The position numbers and the translations under genes were made by a program. 64,000 nucleotides of DNA, from positions 1-64,000 of the forward strand of contig NZ_JBHTDE010000001.1 in NCBI RefSeq assembly GCF_042666655.1. Direction: 5' to 3'. Source of the stretch: Paracraurococcus sp042666655. GTDB taxonomy: Bacteria > Pseudomonadota > Alphaproteobacteria > Acetobacterales > Acetobacteraceae. This document shows positions 1 through 8,431 of the stretch, one piece after another. The notes below the pieces were generated by a model that was not told the origin of the DNA, made no database searches, and saw only the letters and a program-made list of their open reading frames with translations. The stretch's first letter is position 1, and each line of letters begins with the position of its first letter.

Positions 1-75
1 CTCCGGCCGCTGCAGCCGCAGCACCAGCTCGATCAGCTCTGCCTTGCTTAGCCGCTCAAGCGCGTCCCGCTGCAT
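1..75 (-). CDS. IS66-type transposase, N-terminal end only (cut by window edge)
   Basis: Only the first 25 codons are inside the window, read leftward from an ATG at 75-73. The visible peptide, beginning MQRDALERLSKAELIELVLR, has the look of the amino end of IS66-family (TnpC-type) transposases, where a leucine-rich segment with a KAELI core is followed by LQRPD/E. No catalytic residue or terminal inverted repeat is visible, so it is not known whether the element is intact to the left. A copy of the window's palindromic repeat family starts about 80 bp upstream of this start. Confidence 0.5.
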   Translation of the reverse strand, partial: MQRDALERLSKAELIELVLRLQRPE

Positions 76-153
76 GCCAGGATCGAATCAGCCAACCCAC
101 TCCCGCGCAAGGGGGGTGGGTAATTACCGGGCCACAGCGGGGCGGGGAAGCAG

Positions 154-312
154 GCAAGGCTGGGGAGGAGAAAGCATGTCCTTCCCGTTGGACGCATGCG
201 TCCAAACCCGCCCTTGATTCTTTGTGAGTCCGGCACCTGCCGCGCGGCAGGTGCCAGGCCCAGAGGAATAGAGGAGGGTCCAGGGAGGATACCTCCTCCC
301 TGGCCTTACCCC
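154..312. repeat. Nested-palindrome intergenic repeat, copy 1
   Basis: Full-length member of a repeat family seen seven times in the window. From left it holds a degenerate hairpin, an 18-bp palindrome TTGGACGCATGCGTCCAA (188-205), a central hairpin with arms GGCACCTGCC (232-241) and GGCAGGTGCC (246-255), and a right hairpin with arms CCAGGGAGGA (280-289) and TCCTCCCTGG (294-303) around a TACC loop. It ends 2 bases from the tsaC stop codon. There is no T-run after the right hairpin, so it is not a classical intrinsic terminator. Confidence 0.85.
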
Positions 313-313
313 A

Positions 314-1291
314 TCACCCCCCGCGCGGCGCCGCCGCCCGCGCCAGCCGGTCGTTGATCGCGGCGCCGAGCCCGCCCTCCGGCACCGGCATCACCGCGAT
401 GCGGCGGCAGCCGCGTGCGGTGCCTTCCGCGTCCAGCCAGCGCAGGCCGGCGAAGAGCCGCGCCGCGGCCTCGGTCGGGTCGGCGGCCTCCGAAAGGTTC
501 CAGGTGACGGCGGCGCCGGGCAGGGCCGGGCCGAAGGCCAGCAGCGCCTCATCCCGTCCGACGCTGTCGGCGCCGAGCCGCACCGGCAGGCCGGGCGCAT
601 AGTGCGACAGCATCATCCCCGGTGAGCGCAGGCTTTCGGTCGCCGCCGCCGCGGCGATGGGCAGCGCGCGGCCGACCTTGCCGAGCAGTGCCTCGATCGC
701 CTCGGCCGGCACGCCGCCGGGGCGCAGCAGCACCGCGCCGGCCCCGGTCAGGTCCAGCACCGTGCTCTCGACGCCGACCGGGCAGGGGCCGCCATCCAGC
801 ACCGCGGCGATGCGGCCGGAAAGCCCTTCCAGCACATGCGCCGCCGTGGTCGGGCTGACCGCGCCGGACCGGTTGGCCGACGGCGCCGCCACCGGCCGGC
901 CCACCCGCCGCAGCAGGTCGAGCGCGATCGGGTTGGCCGGCACCCGCACCGCCAGCGTGTCGAGCCCGGCGCCGGCCAGCAGGTCCACCTGGCAGGCCGC
1001 CCGGCGCGGCAGCACCAGGGTCAGCGGGCCGGGCCAGAAGCGGTCCGCCAGCCGCCGCGCCCGGTCGTCGGCGCGGACGTCCCCGAAGGCGGCCTCGGCA
1101 TCCGGGTAGTGGCATATCAGCGGGTTGAACTGCGGCCTGCCCTTGGCGGCGAAGATGCCGGCGACGGCGCGGCCGTCCGTCGCGTTGCCACCCAAGCCGT
1201 AGACGGTCTCGGTCGGGAAGCCGACGAGTTCGCCCTGCCGCAGCAGGCCGGCGGCGCGGGCGACGTCACCGGGGCCGAGCTGCTCCGTCAT
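314..1291 (-). CDS. tsaC: L-threonylcarbamoyladenylate synthase, Sua5/TsaC type
   Basis: Makes threonylcarbamoyl-AMP from threonine, bicarbonate and ATP, the first step of t6A modification at position 37 of ANN-decoding tRNAs (family knowledge). The 325-residue protein has a YrdC domain at about residues 10-190 with GFPTETVYGLG, the basic AAKGRPQFNPLI segment and PSANRSGAVSPT. A linker SPGMMLSHYAP follows at about 217, then a C-terminal Sua5 domain. This is therefore the long two-domain form, not the short TsaC. The ATG start overlaps the cysQ stop as ATGA, so it is translationally coupled as the second gene of a cysQ-tsaC pair. The 3' end abuts a palindromic repeat. Confidence 0.92.
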   Translation of the reverse strand: MTEQLGPGDVARAAGLLRQGELVGFPTETVYGLGGNATDGRAVAGIFAAKGRPQFNPLICHYPDAEAAFGDVRADDRARRLADRFWPGPLTLVLPRRAACQVDLLAGAGLDTLAVRVPANPIALDLLRRVGRPVAAPSANRSGAVSPTTAAHVLEGLSGRIAAVLDGGPCPVGVESTVLDLTGAGAVLLRPGGVPAEAIEALLGKVGRALPIAAAAATESLRSPGMMLSHYAPGLPVRLGADSVGRDEALLAFGPALPGAAVTWNLSEAADPTEAAARLFAGLRWLDAEGTARGCRRIAVMPVPEGGLGAAINDRLARAAAPRGG

Positions 1292-2055
1292 GCACCGGCG
1301 CCGCCATGGCAGACGAAATCCGGGTTGCGCCAGCCCGGCTTGCCGTAGCGCAGCGGGCTGCCGTCCACCTGCGTCACCACGCCGCCGGCCGCCTCGACCA
1401 GCGCCTGGCCGGCCGCAGTGTCCCATTCCATGGTCCCGCCGAAGCGCGGGTAGAGGTCGGCCGCGCCTTCCGCCACCCGGCAGAACTTCAGCGCCGAGGA
1501 GACCGGCCGGCGTTCGGCGATCGGCCGTCCCGCCAGGAAGGGCACCATGCGCGGGTCGTCGGCATAGGTGCGGCTGGCCAGCACGGTCAGCCCCTCCGGC
1601 GGCACCGCCCGCACCCGGATGGCGCGCCGGCCGGCCCCGTCCTCCTTCCAGGCGCCGGTACCGAGCAGGCCGCCGAACACCTCGCCCGTCGCCGGCAGGG
1701 CGATGGCGCCGAGAACGGCGCGGCCGGCCTCGACCAGGCCGATGCAGACGGCATATTCGCTGCGGCCCTTGGCGAAGTCGCGGGTGCCGTCGAGCGGGTC
1801 GACCAGCCAGTAGCGCGGCGCCGCGGCGGTGACGATGCCGGCCGAGACCTCCTCCTCCGCCACGACGGGGTATTGCGGCGTGGCGGCCCGCAGCGCCTCG
1901 ACGATCAGCGCCTCGGCGACGCGGTCGGCTTCCGTCACCGGGCTTTCGTCCGACTTGCGCTCCACCGCGAAGCCGGCGCGCTTCACCGCCTCGATCGCAT
2001 GGGCGGCGCGGCGGGCCAGGTCGGCGGCGAGGTCGAGCAGTTCGGGATCGGTCAT
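1288..2055 (-). CDS. cysQ: 3'(2'),5'-bisphosphate nucleotidase CysQ (inositol monophosphatase superfamily)
   Basis: Predicted Mg-dependent phosphatase that removes the 3' phosphate from PAP/PAPS formed during sulfate assimilation. In the 255 residues, metal ligands are visible as EEE (67-69), DPLDGT (86-91) and WDTAAG (211-216). The stretch SSALKFCRVAEGAADLYPRF before the last motif is typical of CysQ rather than general inositol monophosphatases. Start ATG is at 2055-2053; the stop overlaps the tsaC start by 4 bases. Nothing in the neighbourhood concerns sulfur metabolism, so activity on inositol phosphates is not excluded. Confidence 0.88.
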   Translation of the reverse strand: MTDPELLDLAADLARRAAHAIEAVKRAGFAVERKSDESPVTEADRVAEALIVEALRAATPQYPVVAEEEVSAGIVTAAAPRYWLVDPLDGTRDFAKGRSEYAVCIGLVEAGRAVLGAIALPATGEVFGGLLGTGAWKEDGAGRRAIRVRAVPPEGLTVLASRTYADDPRMVPFLAGRPIAERRPVSSALKFCRVAEGAADLYPRFGGTMEWDTAAGQALVEAAGGVVTQVDGSPLRYGKPGWRNPDFVCHGGAGA

Positions 2056-2120
2056 GCGGAAGGGTGTAGCAGGGCAGGGGCGGCGGCAGAACCGGGGCGG
2101 GCGCGGTAGGCCTGGGCGGG

Positions 2121-2543
2121 TTACGCCTCGGCGTCGTCGGGCAGGCGGGTCGCACGCGTATAATGCCAGTCGGTGCGTCCCACCGACACTTCGCCCAATA
2201 GGCCGAAGTCGGCGCGGATGCGGTCGAGCCGCCGCGGCAGCAGCAACTGCGCATCGCTGTAGATCACGAAGCGCTGCTGCGTTCTCTCGTAGACGATGCG
2301 GCCGCGCGGCCAGACCTCGTATTCGGTCGCGGCGATGACCGGCCCGAGGGCCGGGACCGGAAGCGGCAGGGCCCGCTTGCGCCAGGCTTCCCAGACCTCG
2401 GCATGGCCATCGGGGAAAGTGAGGCAATCGCCATAGGCCTCGGCGGCATCGAGTGGACAGCCTCGGCTGAGCATATGCGTGACGCCCGCAACCACGAACC
2501 AGAAAATGCCGACCTGTGGGGGCACGGCGGTCTCGCTTCGCAT
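2121..2543 (-). CDS. Conserved hypothetical protein, 140 aa
   Basis: Cytoplasmic-looking protein beginning MRSETAVPPQVGIFWFV with a pattern CPLDAAEAYGDCLTFPDGHAEVW broken here at 20: CPLDAAEAYGDCLTFPDGHA, then VWEAW and a YEVWPRGRIVYE segment. I recognise this as a widespread uncharacterised proteobacterial family of about this length; no function is known to me. There is no signal peptide or membrane segment. It lies 65 bp upstream of cysQ on the same strand and could be the first gene of the cysQ-tsaC unit. Its GC content matches the host, unlike the next gene. Confidence 0.7.
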   Translation of the reverse strand: MRSETAVPPQVGIFWFVVAGVTHMLSRGCPLDAAEAYGDCLTFPDGHAEVWEAWRKRALPLPVPALGPVIAATEYEVWPRGRIVYERTQQRFVIYSDAQLLLPRRLDRIRADFGLLGEVSVGRTDWHYTRATRLPDDAEA

Positions 2544-2673
2544 CGGTGTTCCTGACAGCAGGTCGGGCGAATTCGCCGGGGCCGTAGCGGGGTCGCTCCG
2601 GAATTACCTCACATTAAGATTTTGGTTTCTTGAACGTTTATTGTCCCAGTCGCTGATTAGAAAGGGCGCAACG

Positions 2674-3351
2674 ATGTTCGAAGACTTATTCAAGTTTGTT
2701 GACAAGGAATTATATGTCCGCTCGGGCTCGGTTTTCTACACCGGGCGGAACGCCTTTCGTCCCCATAATCGCCCGGGACTTTATGTCTTGGGGCTCAACC
2801 CAGGGGGCAACCCAGCCGACTTGGCCTGCGGCAGCATATCATCCAACATGGAGTCGTACCGGACGTCAATTCCGGCCGAGTGGTCGGCCTATGTGGATGA
2901 GCATTGGGCAGGCGGTTCGGGCCCCAACGATCCGCCCAGGTATTCGCCGATGCAGATCCGCGTGCAGCACTTGTTCAGCCGCATCGAGCGCGACATCCGT
3001 ATGACACCGGCAAGCAACATCGCTTTCGAGCGCACTGCCAACGCAGCTACTCTGGAAGACAGCGCCGATCTTTTCCGCCGGTGCTGGCCCGTCCATCAGG
3101 CGGTGATCGAAGGCCTACAAATCCCCCTGGTGGTATGTCTGGGCGGAACGGCCGGGGCCTGGGTGCGCGAGAAGCTTGAGGCTACGCAAGAGGTCGGTAG
3201 CTTTGTGGAGAACAACAATAGACGCTGGACCAGTTTGGCGCACCGCAACGCTGGTGGACTGCACGTCCTGACACTTACCCATCCCAGCCGCGCCGACTGG
3301 ACCAGTGAAAGCGCCGATCCAACACCCTTCGTGAAGACGTTTGTCCAGTAA
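2674..3351 (+). CDS. Uracil-DNA glycosylase superfamily-like protein
   Basis: 225 residues from an ATG preceded by AGAAAGG at good distance. Two short motifs recall the UDG fold: LYVLGLNPGGNP at about residues 35-46 (like the GINPG/GMNPG water-activating loop of MUG and SMUG enzymes) and LTHPSRADW near residue 205 (like the HPS DNA-intercalation loop). The remaining sequence is not familiar, so substrate and activity are open. Composition drops to about 55-60% GC, with several codons rare in the neighbours, from about 2600 to 3350; this suggests acquisition by transfer. A longer in-frame reading upstream (from 2479) overlaps the divergent 140-aa gene and is not needed. Confidence 0.55.
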   Translation: MFEDLFKFVDKELYVRSGSVFYTGRNAFRPHNRPGLYVLGLNPGGNPADLACGSISSNMESYRTSIPAEWSAYVDEHWAGGSGPNDPPRYSPMQIRVQHLFSRIERDIRMTPASNIAFERTANAATLEDSADLFRRCWPVHQAVIEGLQIPLVVCLGGTAGAWVREKLEATQEVGSFVENNNRRWTSLAHRNAGGLHVLTLTHPSRADWTSESADPTPFVKTFVQ

Positions 3352-3482
3352 TACGCCTACTGGCCGTCAGACAAGCCGGGCCGACCCAACGCCTCGCGGC
3401 CTCCTCCCCCCGCACCCCATGTGGCGCCCCGGCCGCCCGGTGCTATCGTCCCGCGAACTCCCACTGCAAGGATCATCCGCGG

Positions 3483-4985
3483 ATGCTCGACATCGCCTTC
3501 GTGAAGCCGGCCCTGCCCCGCCACGGCGCCCTGGTGCTGCCCCTGGCCGAGGACGCGGTGCTCGCGGGCCTCGCCCAGGCGATCGACGCGGCCTCGGGCG
3601 GTGCCGTCGCCCGCGCCCTGGCGGCGGCCGCCTTCAAGGGCCGCAAGGGCCAGTCCTGCACCCTCTGGGCCCCGCTGCCGGAAGGCGGCCCCGCGAAGCT
3701 GGTCGCCATCGGCCTTGGCAAGGCCGCCGAGCTGAGCGCGGAAGGCCTGGAAGCCGCCGGCGGCGCCACCCTGGCGCTGGTCAGCGCGGAACGCGAGGCG
3801 ACCATCGCCGCCGAGGGCCTCGGCGCGCCGCACGCCGCCGCCTTCGCCATGGGCCTGCTGCTGAAGAGCTACCGCTTCGACCGCTACCGCACCACGGAGA
3901 AGGAGGACGACAAGCCGAAGCTCGAACGCGTCGCCGTCGCCACCGAGGCCGCCGCCGCCGCCAAGGCCGCCTGGGCGCCGCTGCGCGCTGTCGCCGACGG
4001 CGTCTTCCTGTCCCGCGACCTGGTCTCCGAGCCGCCCAACATCCTCCACCCCGAGGAGATGGCCGAGCGCTGCCAGGCGCTGGAGAAGCTGGGCGTCGAG
4101 GTGGAGGTGCTCGGCCCGAAGGAGATGCGGAAGCTCGGCATGGGCGCGCTGCTCGGCGTGGCCCAGGGCTCCACCAGGGAACCCCGCCTGGTGGTGATGC
4201 AGTGGAACGGCGCCGGCGGGGGCAAGAACAGGAAGCCGTCGGGCAAGCCGGTCGCCTTCATCGGCAAGGGCGTCACCTTCGACACGGGGGGCATCTCCAT
4301 CAAGCCGGCCGGCGGGATGGAGGACATGAAGTGGGACATGGCCGGCGCCGGCGCCGTCATCGGCCTGATGGCCGCGCTCGCCGGCCGCCGCGCGAAGGTG
4401 GATGCGGTCGGCCTGGTCGGGCTGGTCGAGAACATGCCGTCGGGCGATGCGCAGCGCCCGGGCGACGTGGTGAAGACCGCGGCCGGCCTGACGGTCGAGG
4501 TCATCAACACCGACGCCGAGGGCCGCCTGGTCCTGGCCGACGTCCTGCACTACTGCCAGGAGCGCTTCGAGCCGCGCTTCATGATCGACCTGGCGACCCT
4601 GACCGGGGCGATCATCGTGGCGCTGGGCCACGAACACGCCGGCATGTTCAGCAACGACGACGCGCTGGCACAGCAGGTCGCCGCGGCCGGGAAGGCGGTG
4701 GGCGAGGCCTGCTGGCGCATGCCGCTGGGCGAGGCCTACGACAAGCAGATCAAGTCCGACATCGCCGACATCAAGAATGTCGGCGGCCGGCCGGGCGGGT
4801 CGATCACCGCGGCGCAGTTCATCCAGCGCTTCGTCGACACCAAGGCCGGGCCGATGCCCTGGGTGCATCTCGACATCGCCGGCACGGCCTGGTCGGCCAA
4901 GGACCTGCCGACCGTGCCGAAGGGCGCGACCGCCTTCGGCGTGCGGCTGCTCGACCGGCTGGTGGCGGACCACTACGAGGGGTGA
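3483..4985 (+). CDS. pepA: Leucyl aminopeptidase, M17 family
   Basis: Cytosolic two-metal aminopeptidase of 500 residues, the normal PepA length. The catalytic C-terminal half carries GKGVTFDTGG and SIKPAGGMEDMKWDMAGA from about residue 260, supplying metal-binding Lys and Asp residues, and NTDAEGRL at about 342-349 with the metal Asp/Glu and bicarbonate-site Arg. The N-terminal half is the usual regulatory domain. It is followed after 13 bases by a second M17 gene, so the two probably share a transcript. Confidence 0.95.
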   Translation: MLDIAFVKPALPRHGALVLPLAEDAVLAGLAQAIDAASGGAVARALAAAAFKGRKGQSCTLWAPLPEGGPAKLVAIGLGKAAELSAEGLEAAGGATLALVSAEREATIAAEGLGAPHAAAFAMGLLLKSYRFDRYRTTEKEDDKPKLERVAVATEAAAAAKAAWAPLRAVADGVFLSRDLVSEPPNILHPEEMAERCQALEKLGVEVEVLGPKEMRKLGMGALLGVAQGSTREPRLVVMQWNGAGGGKNRKPSGKPVAFIGKGVTFDTGGISIKPAGGMEDMKWDMAGAGAVIGLMAALAGRRAKVDAVGLVGLVENMPSGDAQRPGDVVKTAAGLTVEVINTDAEGRLVLADVLHYCQERFEPRFMIDLATLTGAIIVALGHEHAGMFSNDDALAQQVAAAGKAVGEACWRMPLGEAYDKQIKSDIADIKNVGGRPGGSITAAQFIQRFVDTKAGPMPWVHLDIAGTAWSAKDLPTVPKGATAFGVRLLDRLVADHYEG

Positions 4986-4998
4986 GCGTCACCGCCCG

Positions 4999-6417
4999 AT
5001 GCTGAAGGTCCGGCTGCGGCGGGCGCCGCGCGGCAGGGACAGGCTGCGCGCCATCCCGGTCGCCGCCGGCGCCGGGGTGCCGCATGCGCTCCGCGCCGCG
5101 GCGGAGGCCGCCGGCTTCACCGGCGCGGCGGAGCAATGCCTCGCCCTGCCGGGGCCGGAGGGCCGCCTGCTGCTGGTCGGCGCCGGCGCGGCGAAGCGGC
5201 CGCTGGACTGGGAGATCGCCGGCGGCACCGCCGCCGCCGCGGCCGGGCCGGCGACCCGGCTCGGCCTCGATGCCCGCGGCCTGGGGCCGGAGGCGGCGGC
5301 CTCGCTCGCCGCCGGCGCCTGCCTGCGCGCCTGGCGGTTCGAGCCGCATCGCCGGCCGGACGGCCCGGGGCTGCAGGCGCTCGATCTCATCGTCGACAGC
5401 CCGGAGGCGGCGGCGCCGCACTGGGCGCGGATCTCGGCCGCGGTGCGCGGCTGCCTGCTTGCCCGCGACCTCACCGCCGAGCCGGGCAACCACCTCACCA
5501 CCCGGGCCTTCGCCGCGCGGCTGGAGGCGCTGGCCGAGCACGGCATCGCGGTCGACATCCTCGGCCGCAAGCGGCTGGCCCGCGAAGGGCTGGGCGCGCT
5601 GCTGGCGGTCGGCGGCGGCAGCCCAAGCCCGCCGCGGCTGGCGGTGCTGCGCTGGCGCGGCAGCCATGCCGCGGCGCCGGTCGCCTTCGTCGGCAAGGGC
5701 ATCTGCTTCGACACCGGGGGCATCAGCCTCAAGCCGGCGGCGGGGATGGCGGCGATGCGCGGCGACATGGCCGGCGCCGCGGCCTGCGCCGGGGCCATGC
5801 TGGCGCTCGCCCTGCGGCAATCGCCGGCGCCGGCCGTGGCGGTCCTGGCGCTGGCCGAGAACAGCATCGGCGGCGGCGCCTACCGCCCCGGCGACGTGCT
5901 GCGCACCGCATCGGGCAAGACGGTCGAGGTGGTCGACACCGACGCCGAGGGCCGCCTGGTCCTGGCCGATGCGCTGCACTACGCAAGCCGCTTCCGGCCG
6001 CAGGCGATGCTGGACCTGGCGACCCTGACCGGGGCGGTCGTCACCGCGCTGGGCCATCACCGGGCCGGGCTGTTCGGCAACGACCCGGCGCTGCTGGCCC
6101 AGGCCGCGGCGGCCGGGGAGGCGGTGGGCGAGGGGCTCTGGCCGATGCCGATCGGCGCCCGGCACCGCGAGGACCTGCGCAGCGGGATCGCCGACCTGAA
6201 GCAGTGCCTGGCCGGCCGGCTGCTGCCGGATGCCTGCCATGCCGCGGCCTTCCTGCGCGAGTTCGCCGGCGATGCCCCTTGGGCGCATCTCGACATCGCC
6301 GGGGTGGCGGCCCGGGCGGAGGCGGCGGCGCTGGGGCCGGCCGGGCCGAGCGGGTTCGGCGCCCGATTGCTGGATGCGCTGGTGGCGCATTACTTCGAGG
6401 ATGCGGACCGGCATTGA
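4999..6417 (+). CDS. Second M17-family leucyl aminopeptidase, divergent paralogue
   Basis: 472 residues from ATG 4999. The catalytic motifs of the upstream PepA are all present: GKGICFDTGG and SLKPAAGMAAMRGDMAGA from about residue 231 and VDTDAEGRLVLADAL from about 311. The metal-binding Lys and acidic residues are therefore retained, and activity is likely. The N-terminal domain is shorter and shares little with the upstream copy, suggesting an old duplication with changed oligomerisation or specificity. Some genomes annotate such copies as probable cytosol aminopeptidase. A palindromic repeat begins right after the stop. Confidence 0.88.
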   Translation: MLKVRLRRAPRGRDRLRAIPVAAGAGVPHALRAAAEAAGFTGAAEQCLALPGPEGRLLLVGAGAAKRPLDWEIAGGTAAAAAGPATRLGLDARGLGPEAAASLAAGACLRAWRFEPHRRPDGPGLQALDLIVDSPEAAAPHWARISAAVRGCLLARDLTAEPGNHLTTRAFAARLEALAEHGIAVDILGRKRLAREGLGALLAVGGGSPSPPRLAVLRWRGSHAAAPVAFVGKGICFDTGGISLKPAAGMAAMRGDMAGAAACAGAMLALALRQSPAPAVAVLALAENSIGGGAYRPGDVLRTASGKTVEVVDTDAEGRLVLADALHYASRFRPQAMLDLATLTGAVVTALGHHRAGLFGNDPALLAQAAAAGEAVGEGLWPMPIGARHREDLRSGIADLKQCLAGRLLPDACHAAAFLREFAGDAPWAHLDIAGVAARAEAAALGPAGPSGFGARLLDALVAHYFEDADRH

Positions 6418-6418
6418 G

Positions 6419-6550
6419 GAAGGGTGGGGAGGGGGAAGCATTCCCTCCCCACGCTTCCATTTCTTGGGTTGGCGCCTGCCGCGCGGGAGGGGCCGACCCA
6501 CAGGAATAGGGAAGGGTCCAGGGCGGATACCTCCTCCCTGGCCTTGCCCC
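6419..6550. repeat. Nested-palindrome intergenic repeat, copy 2
   Basis: Begins at the stop of the second aminopeptidase. The left hairpin pairs GGGGAGGG with CCCTCCCC; the middle GGGTTGGCGCC segment pairs imperfectly with GGCCGACCC; the right hairpin CCAGGGCGGA-TACC-TCCTCCCTGG has one mismatch against the consensus arms. It lacks the GTTGGACGC palindrome module. The holC start follows 26 bases later. Confidence 0.8.
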
Positions 6551-6576
6551 CCGCATGCTATGCCGATGCGCCCCGC

Positions 6577-7026
6577 ATGACCGAGATCGCCTTCTACCAC
6601 CTCACCCGCACGCCGCTCGACCAGGCGCTGCCCAAGCTGCTCGGCCGCGTGCTGGCCGGGGGCGGGCGTGCCTGCGTGCTGTGCGGCTCCGAGGAGCGGG
6701 TGGCGGCGCTGGATGCGGCGCTGTGGCTCTCGACCGACCCGGACTGGTTGCCGCATGGCAGCAAGGCCGCGGGCCATGCGGCGCAGCAGCCGATCTGGCT
6801 GTCGGCGGAGGATGCCGAGGCGCCCAACGGCGCCCGCTTCCTGGTGCTGCTGGATGGCGCCGAAAGCGCCCGCCTGGCCGAATTCGACCGCGTGCTCGAC
6901 CTGTTCGACGGCGGCGACGAGCAGGCGGTGGCGGCGGCCCGCCGGCGCTGGTCCGCGGCCAAGGCGGCCGGGCATGCGCTGTCCTATTGGCAGCAGGGCC
7001 AGCGGGGCTGGGAGAAGAAGGCGTGA
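6577..7026 (+). CDS. holC: DNA polymerase III chi subunit
   Basis: 149 residues beginning MTEIAFYHLTRTPLDQALPK, the typical opening of alphaproteobacterial HolC, with the central ERVAALDAALW and SFLPHG-like DWLPHG segments. Chi links the clamp loader (via psi) to SSB during replication. Alphaproteobacteria usually have chi without recognisable psi. The ATG at 6577 is the third of a cluster of ATGs just after the repeat; it gives the family-typical N-terminus. The next small gene follows after 52 bases. Confidence 0.9.
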   Translation: MTEIAFYHLTRTPLDQALPKLLGRVLAGGGRACVLCGSEERVAALDAALWLSTDPDWLPHGSKAAGHAAQQPIWLSAEDAEAPNGARFLVLLDGAESARLAEFDRVLDLFDGGDEQAVAAARRRWSAAKAAGHALSYWQQGQRGWEKKA

Positions 7027-7078
7027 GGCGCGGCTGGCCCGGGGCTTGCTCGGTCCGTCCCGCCCTGGGAGCCCGGCC

Positions 7079-7333
7079 ATGACCCCACGCCGACGCCATC
7101 GCCTGCCGCCCCTGCCCCTGCCGGAGGCGCCGCCGCCGCGCATCGGCCACAACGGCGGCCCGCCGCTCGACCCGGACGAGACCGGGCGGCTGCATCTCTG
7201 GCGCCGCGCCAGCAAGCGCGCCTGGGCAGCGCCGCGCGAGGTGATGCTGAGCCGGCTCGCCCGGGCGGAGACGCTGGGGATGAGCTACCGGGAGTACACG
7301 CTCGAGATCCTGGAGCGGGGCAAGTACCTTTGA
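7079..7333 (+). CDS. Small conserved hypothetical protein with IGHNGGPPL motif
   Basis: 84 residues, basic and proline-rich at the front (PRRRHRLPPLPLPEAPPPR), then RIGHNGGPPLDPDE and a C-terminal helix ending LEILERGKYL. The IGHNGGPPL box is common in short alphaproteobacterial proteins of unknown role. There is no signal peptide. It is in line with holC and probably co-transcribed. It converges on the Bug gene at 7457, with a degenerate palindromic repeat between. Confidence 0.65.
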   Translation: MTPRRRHRLPPLPLPEAPPPRIGHNGGPPLDPDETGRLHLWRRASKRAWAAPREVMLSRLARAETLGMSYREYTLEILERGKYL

Positions 7334-7347
7334 GCAGCCGGCCATGG

Positions 7348-7430
7348 GCAAGAAAAGACCGGGAAGAAGATATTCTCCGCGGACCCCTCAGCCATTTTTC
7401 TGCGCCGACACCCGCCGCGCGGCGAGGCCA
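7348..7430. repeat. Degenerate, truncated copy 3 of the palindromic repeat
   Basis: The segment with GAAGATATTCTCC, GGACCCCTCA, TTTTTCTG and CACCCGCCGCGCGGCGAGG parallels the left half and centre of copy 4 (17418 onward) in order and spacing, but the right CCAGGGAGGA hairpin is absent. It lies between two convergent genes. Confidence 0.5.
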
Positions 7431-7456
7431 GGCCTTCCTGCCGGCCGACCCGCGCC

Positions 7457-8431
7457 TCAGCCCTCGATCCGGATCCCCGTCAGCTCCACCAGCGCCTTCC
7501 ACCGCGCCACCTCGGCCCGTTGGAACGCCGCGAATTCCGCCGCCGGCAGCGGCGCCGGGGTGAAGCCCAGCCCGGCCAGCCGCGCCGCCATCTCCGGCTC
7601 GGCCAGGATGCGCGGCAGCGCCTCCGACAGCCGGGCGACGATGGCGGCCGGCGTCCGCGCCGGGGCCCAGAGGCCGAACCAGGCATCCACCGCCATGGTG
7701 GGCGCGCCGGCCTCGGCGAAGGTCGGCACCTCGGGCAATGCCGCCAGCCGCGCCGGGGCGCCGAGCCCCAGGCACCGCAGCCGCCCGTCCTGCACCAGCG
7801 CCACCACCTGCGGCCAGGTCGAGACGAAGAAGTCCACCGTGCCGGACACGGTATCGGTCACCGCCTGGGCGCCGCCCCGGTACGGCACATGGGTCGCCTC
7901 CAGCCCCTGCCGCCTGACGAAGCTCTCGGCGATCACATGGCTGGCCGAGCCGACGCCGGAGGAGGCATAGGTCAGCCGCCCGCCGCCCTTCCCGCGCGCC
8001 GCGAGCTCGGCCAGGCTCCGCGCCGGCGACGCCGCCGGCACCACCAGCGCGTGGTGCACCTCGGCCAGCCGGCCGATGGGGGCGAAGTCCTCGACCGGGC
8101 GGTAGGGCAGGTCGCGCACCATCGCCGCATTCGCCGCATGGGTCTGGTTGTTGCCGAGCGCCAGCGTGTAGCCGTCCGGCGCCGCCGTGGCCGCGGCCTG
8201 GGTGCCGACCACCGCGGCGCCGCCGGGCCGGTTCTCCACCACGAAGCTTGCTCCAGGGATCGCGACCGCCAGCCGGTCGGCCAGGGTGCGCGCCAGCACA
8301 TCGGTGCTGCCACCGGGCGGGTAGGCCAGCAGGATACGAACCGGGCGGGACGGCCAGGCCTCCGGCGCCTGCGCCTGCGCCGCCCCGGGCAGCAGGAGGG
8401 ATGCGGCGATGAGCCCGCGGCGGGAAATCAT
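7457..8431 (-). CDS. Bug-family (TctC-like) periplasmic solute-binding protein
   Basis: 324 residues. The start is taken at ATG 8431, which gives MISRRGLIAASLLLPGAAQA, a twin-arginine-like signal peptide, with AGGA upstream. The mature protein has the family pattern WPSRPVRILLAYPPGGSTD, ENRPGGAAVVG, then HVPYRGGAQAV and LPEVPTFAEAG. Such proteins bind dicarboxylates or aromatic acids in the periplasm and often outnumber their TctAB permeases; no permease is adjacent here. A longer in-frame start at 8503 would destroy the signal peptide. Confidence 0.9.
   Translation of the reverse strand: MISRRGLIAASLLLPGAAQAQAPEAWPSRPVRILLAYPPGGSTDVLARTLADRLAVAIPGASFVVENRPGGAAVVGTQAAATAAPDGYTLALGNNQTHAANAAMVRDLPYRPVEDFAPIGRLAEVHHALVVPAASPARSLAELAARGKGGGRLTYASSGVGSASHVIAESFVRRQGLEATHVPYRGGAQAVTDTVSGTVDFFVSTWPQVVALVQDGRLRCLGLGAPARLAALPEVPTFAEAGAPTMAVDAWFGLWAPARTPAAIVARLSEALPRILAEPEMAARLAGLGFTPAPLPAAEFAAFQRAEVARWKALVELTGIRIEG

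Noticed and set aside
154..312. Interpreting the palindromic repeats as intrinsic terminators or CRISPR repeats
   Set aside because: The hairpins are not followed by T-runs, and copies are kilobases apart without regular spacers. They are better described as a dispersed repeat family.
314..2254. 646-codon leftward open frame that seems to fuse tsaC with upstream sequence
   Set aside because: The conserved Sua5 start is the ATG at 1291; upstream codons are the out-of-frame shadow of cysQ, which has its own intact frame and motifs.
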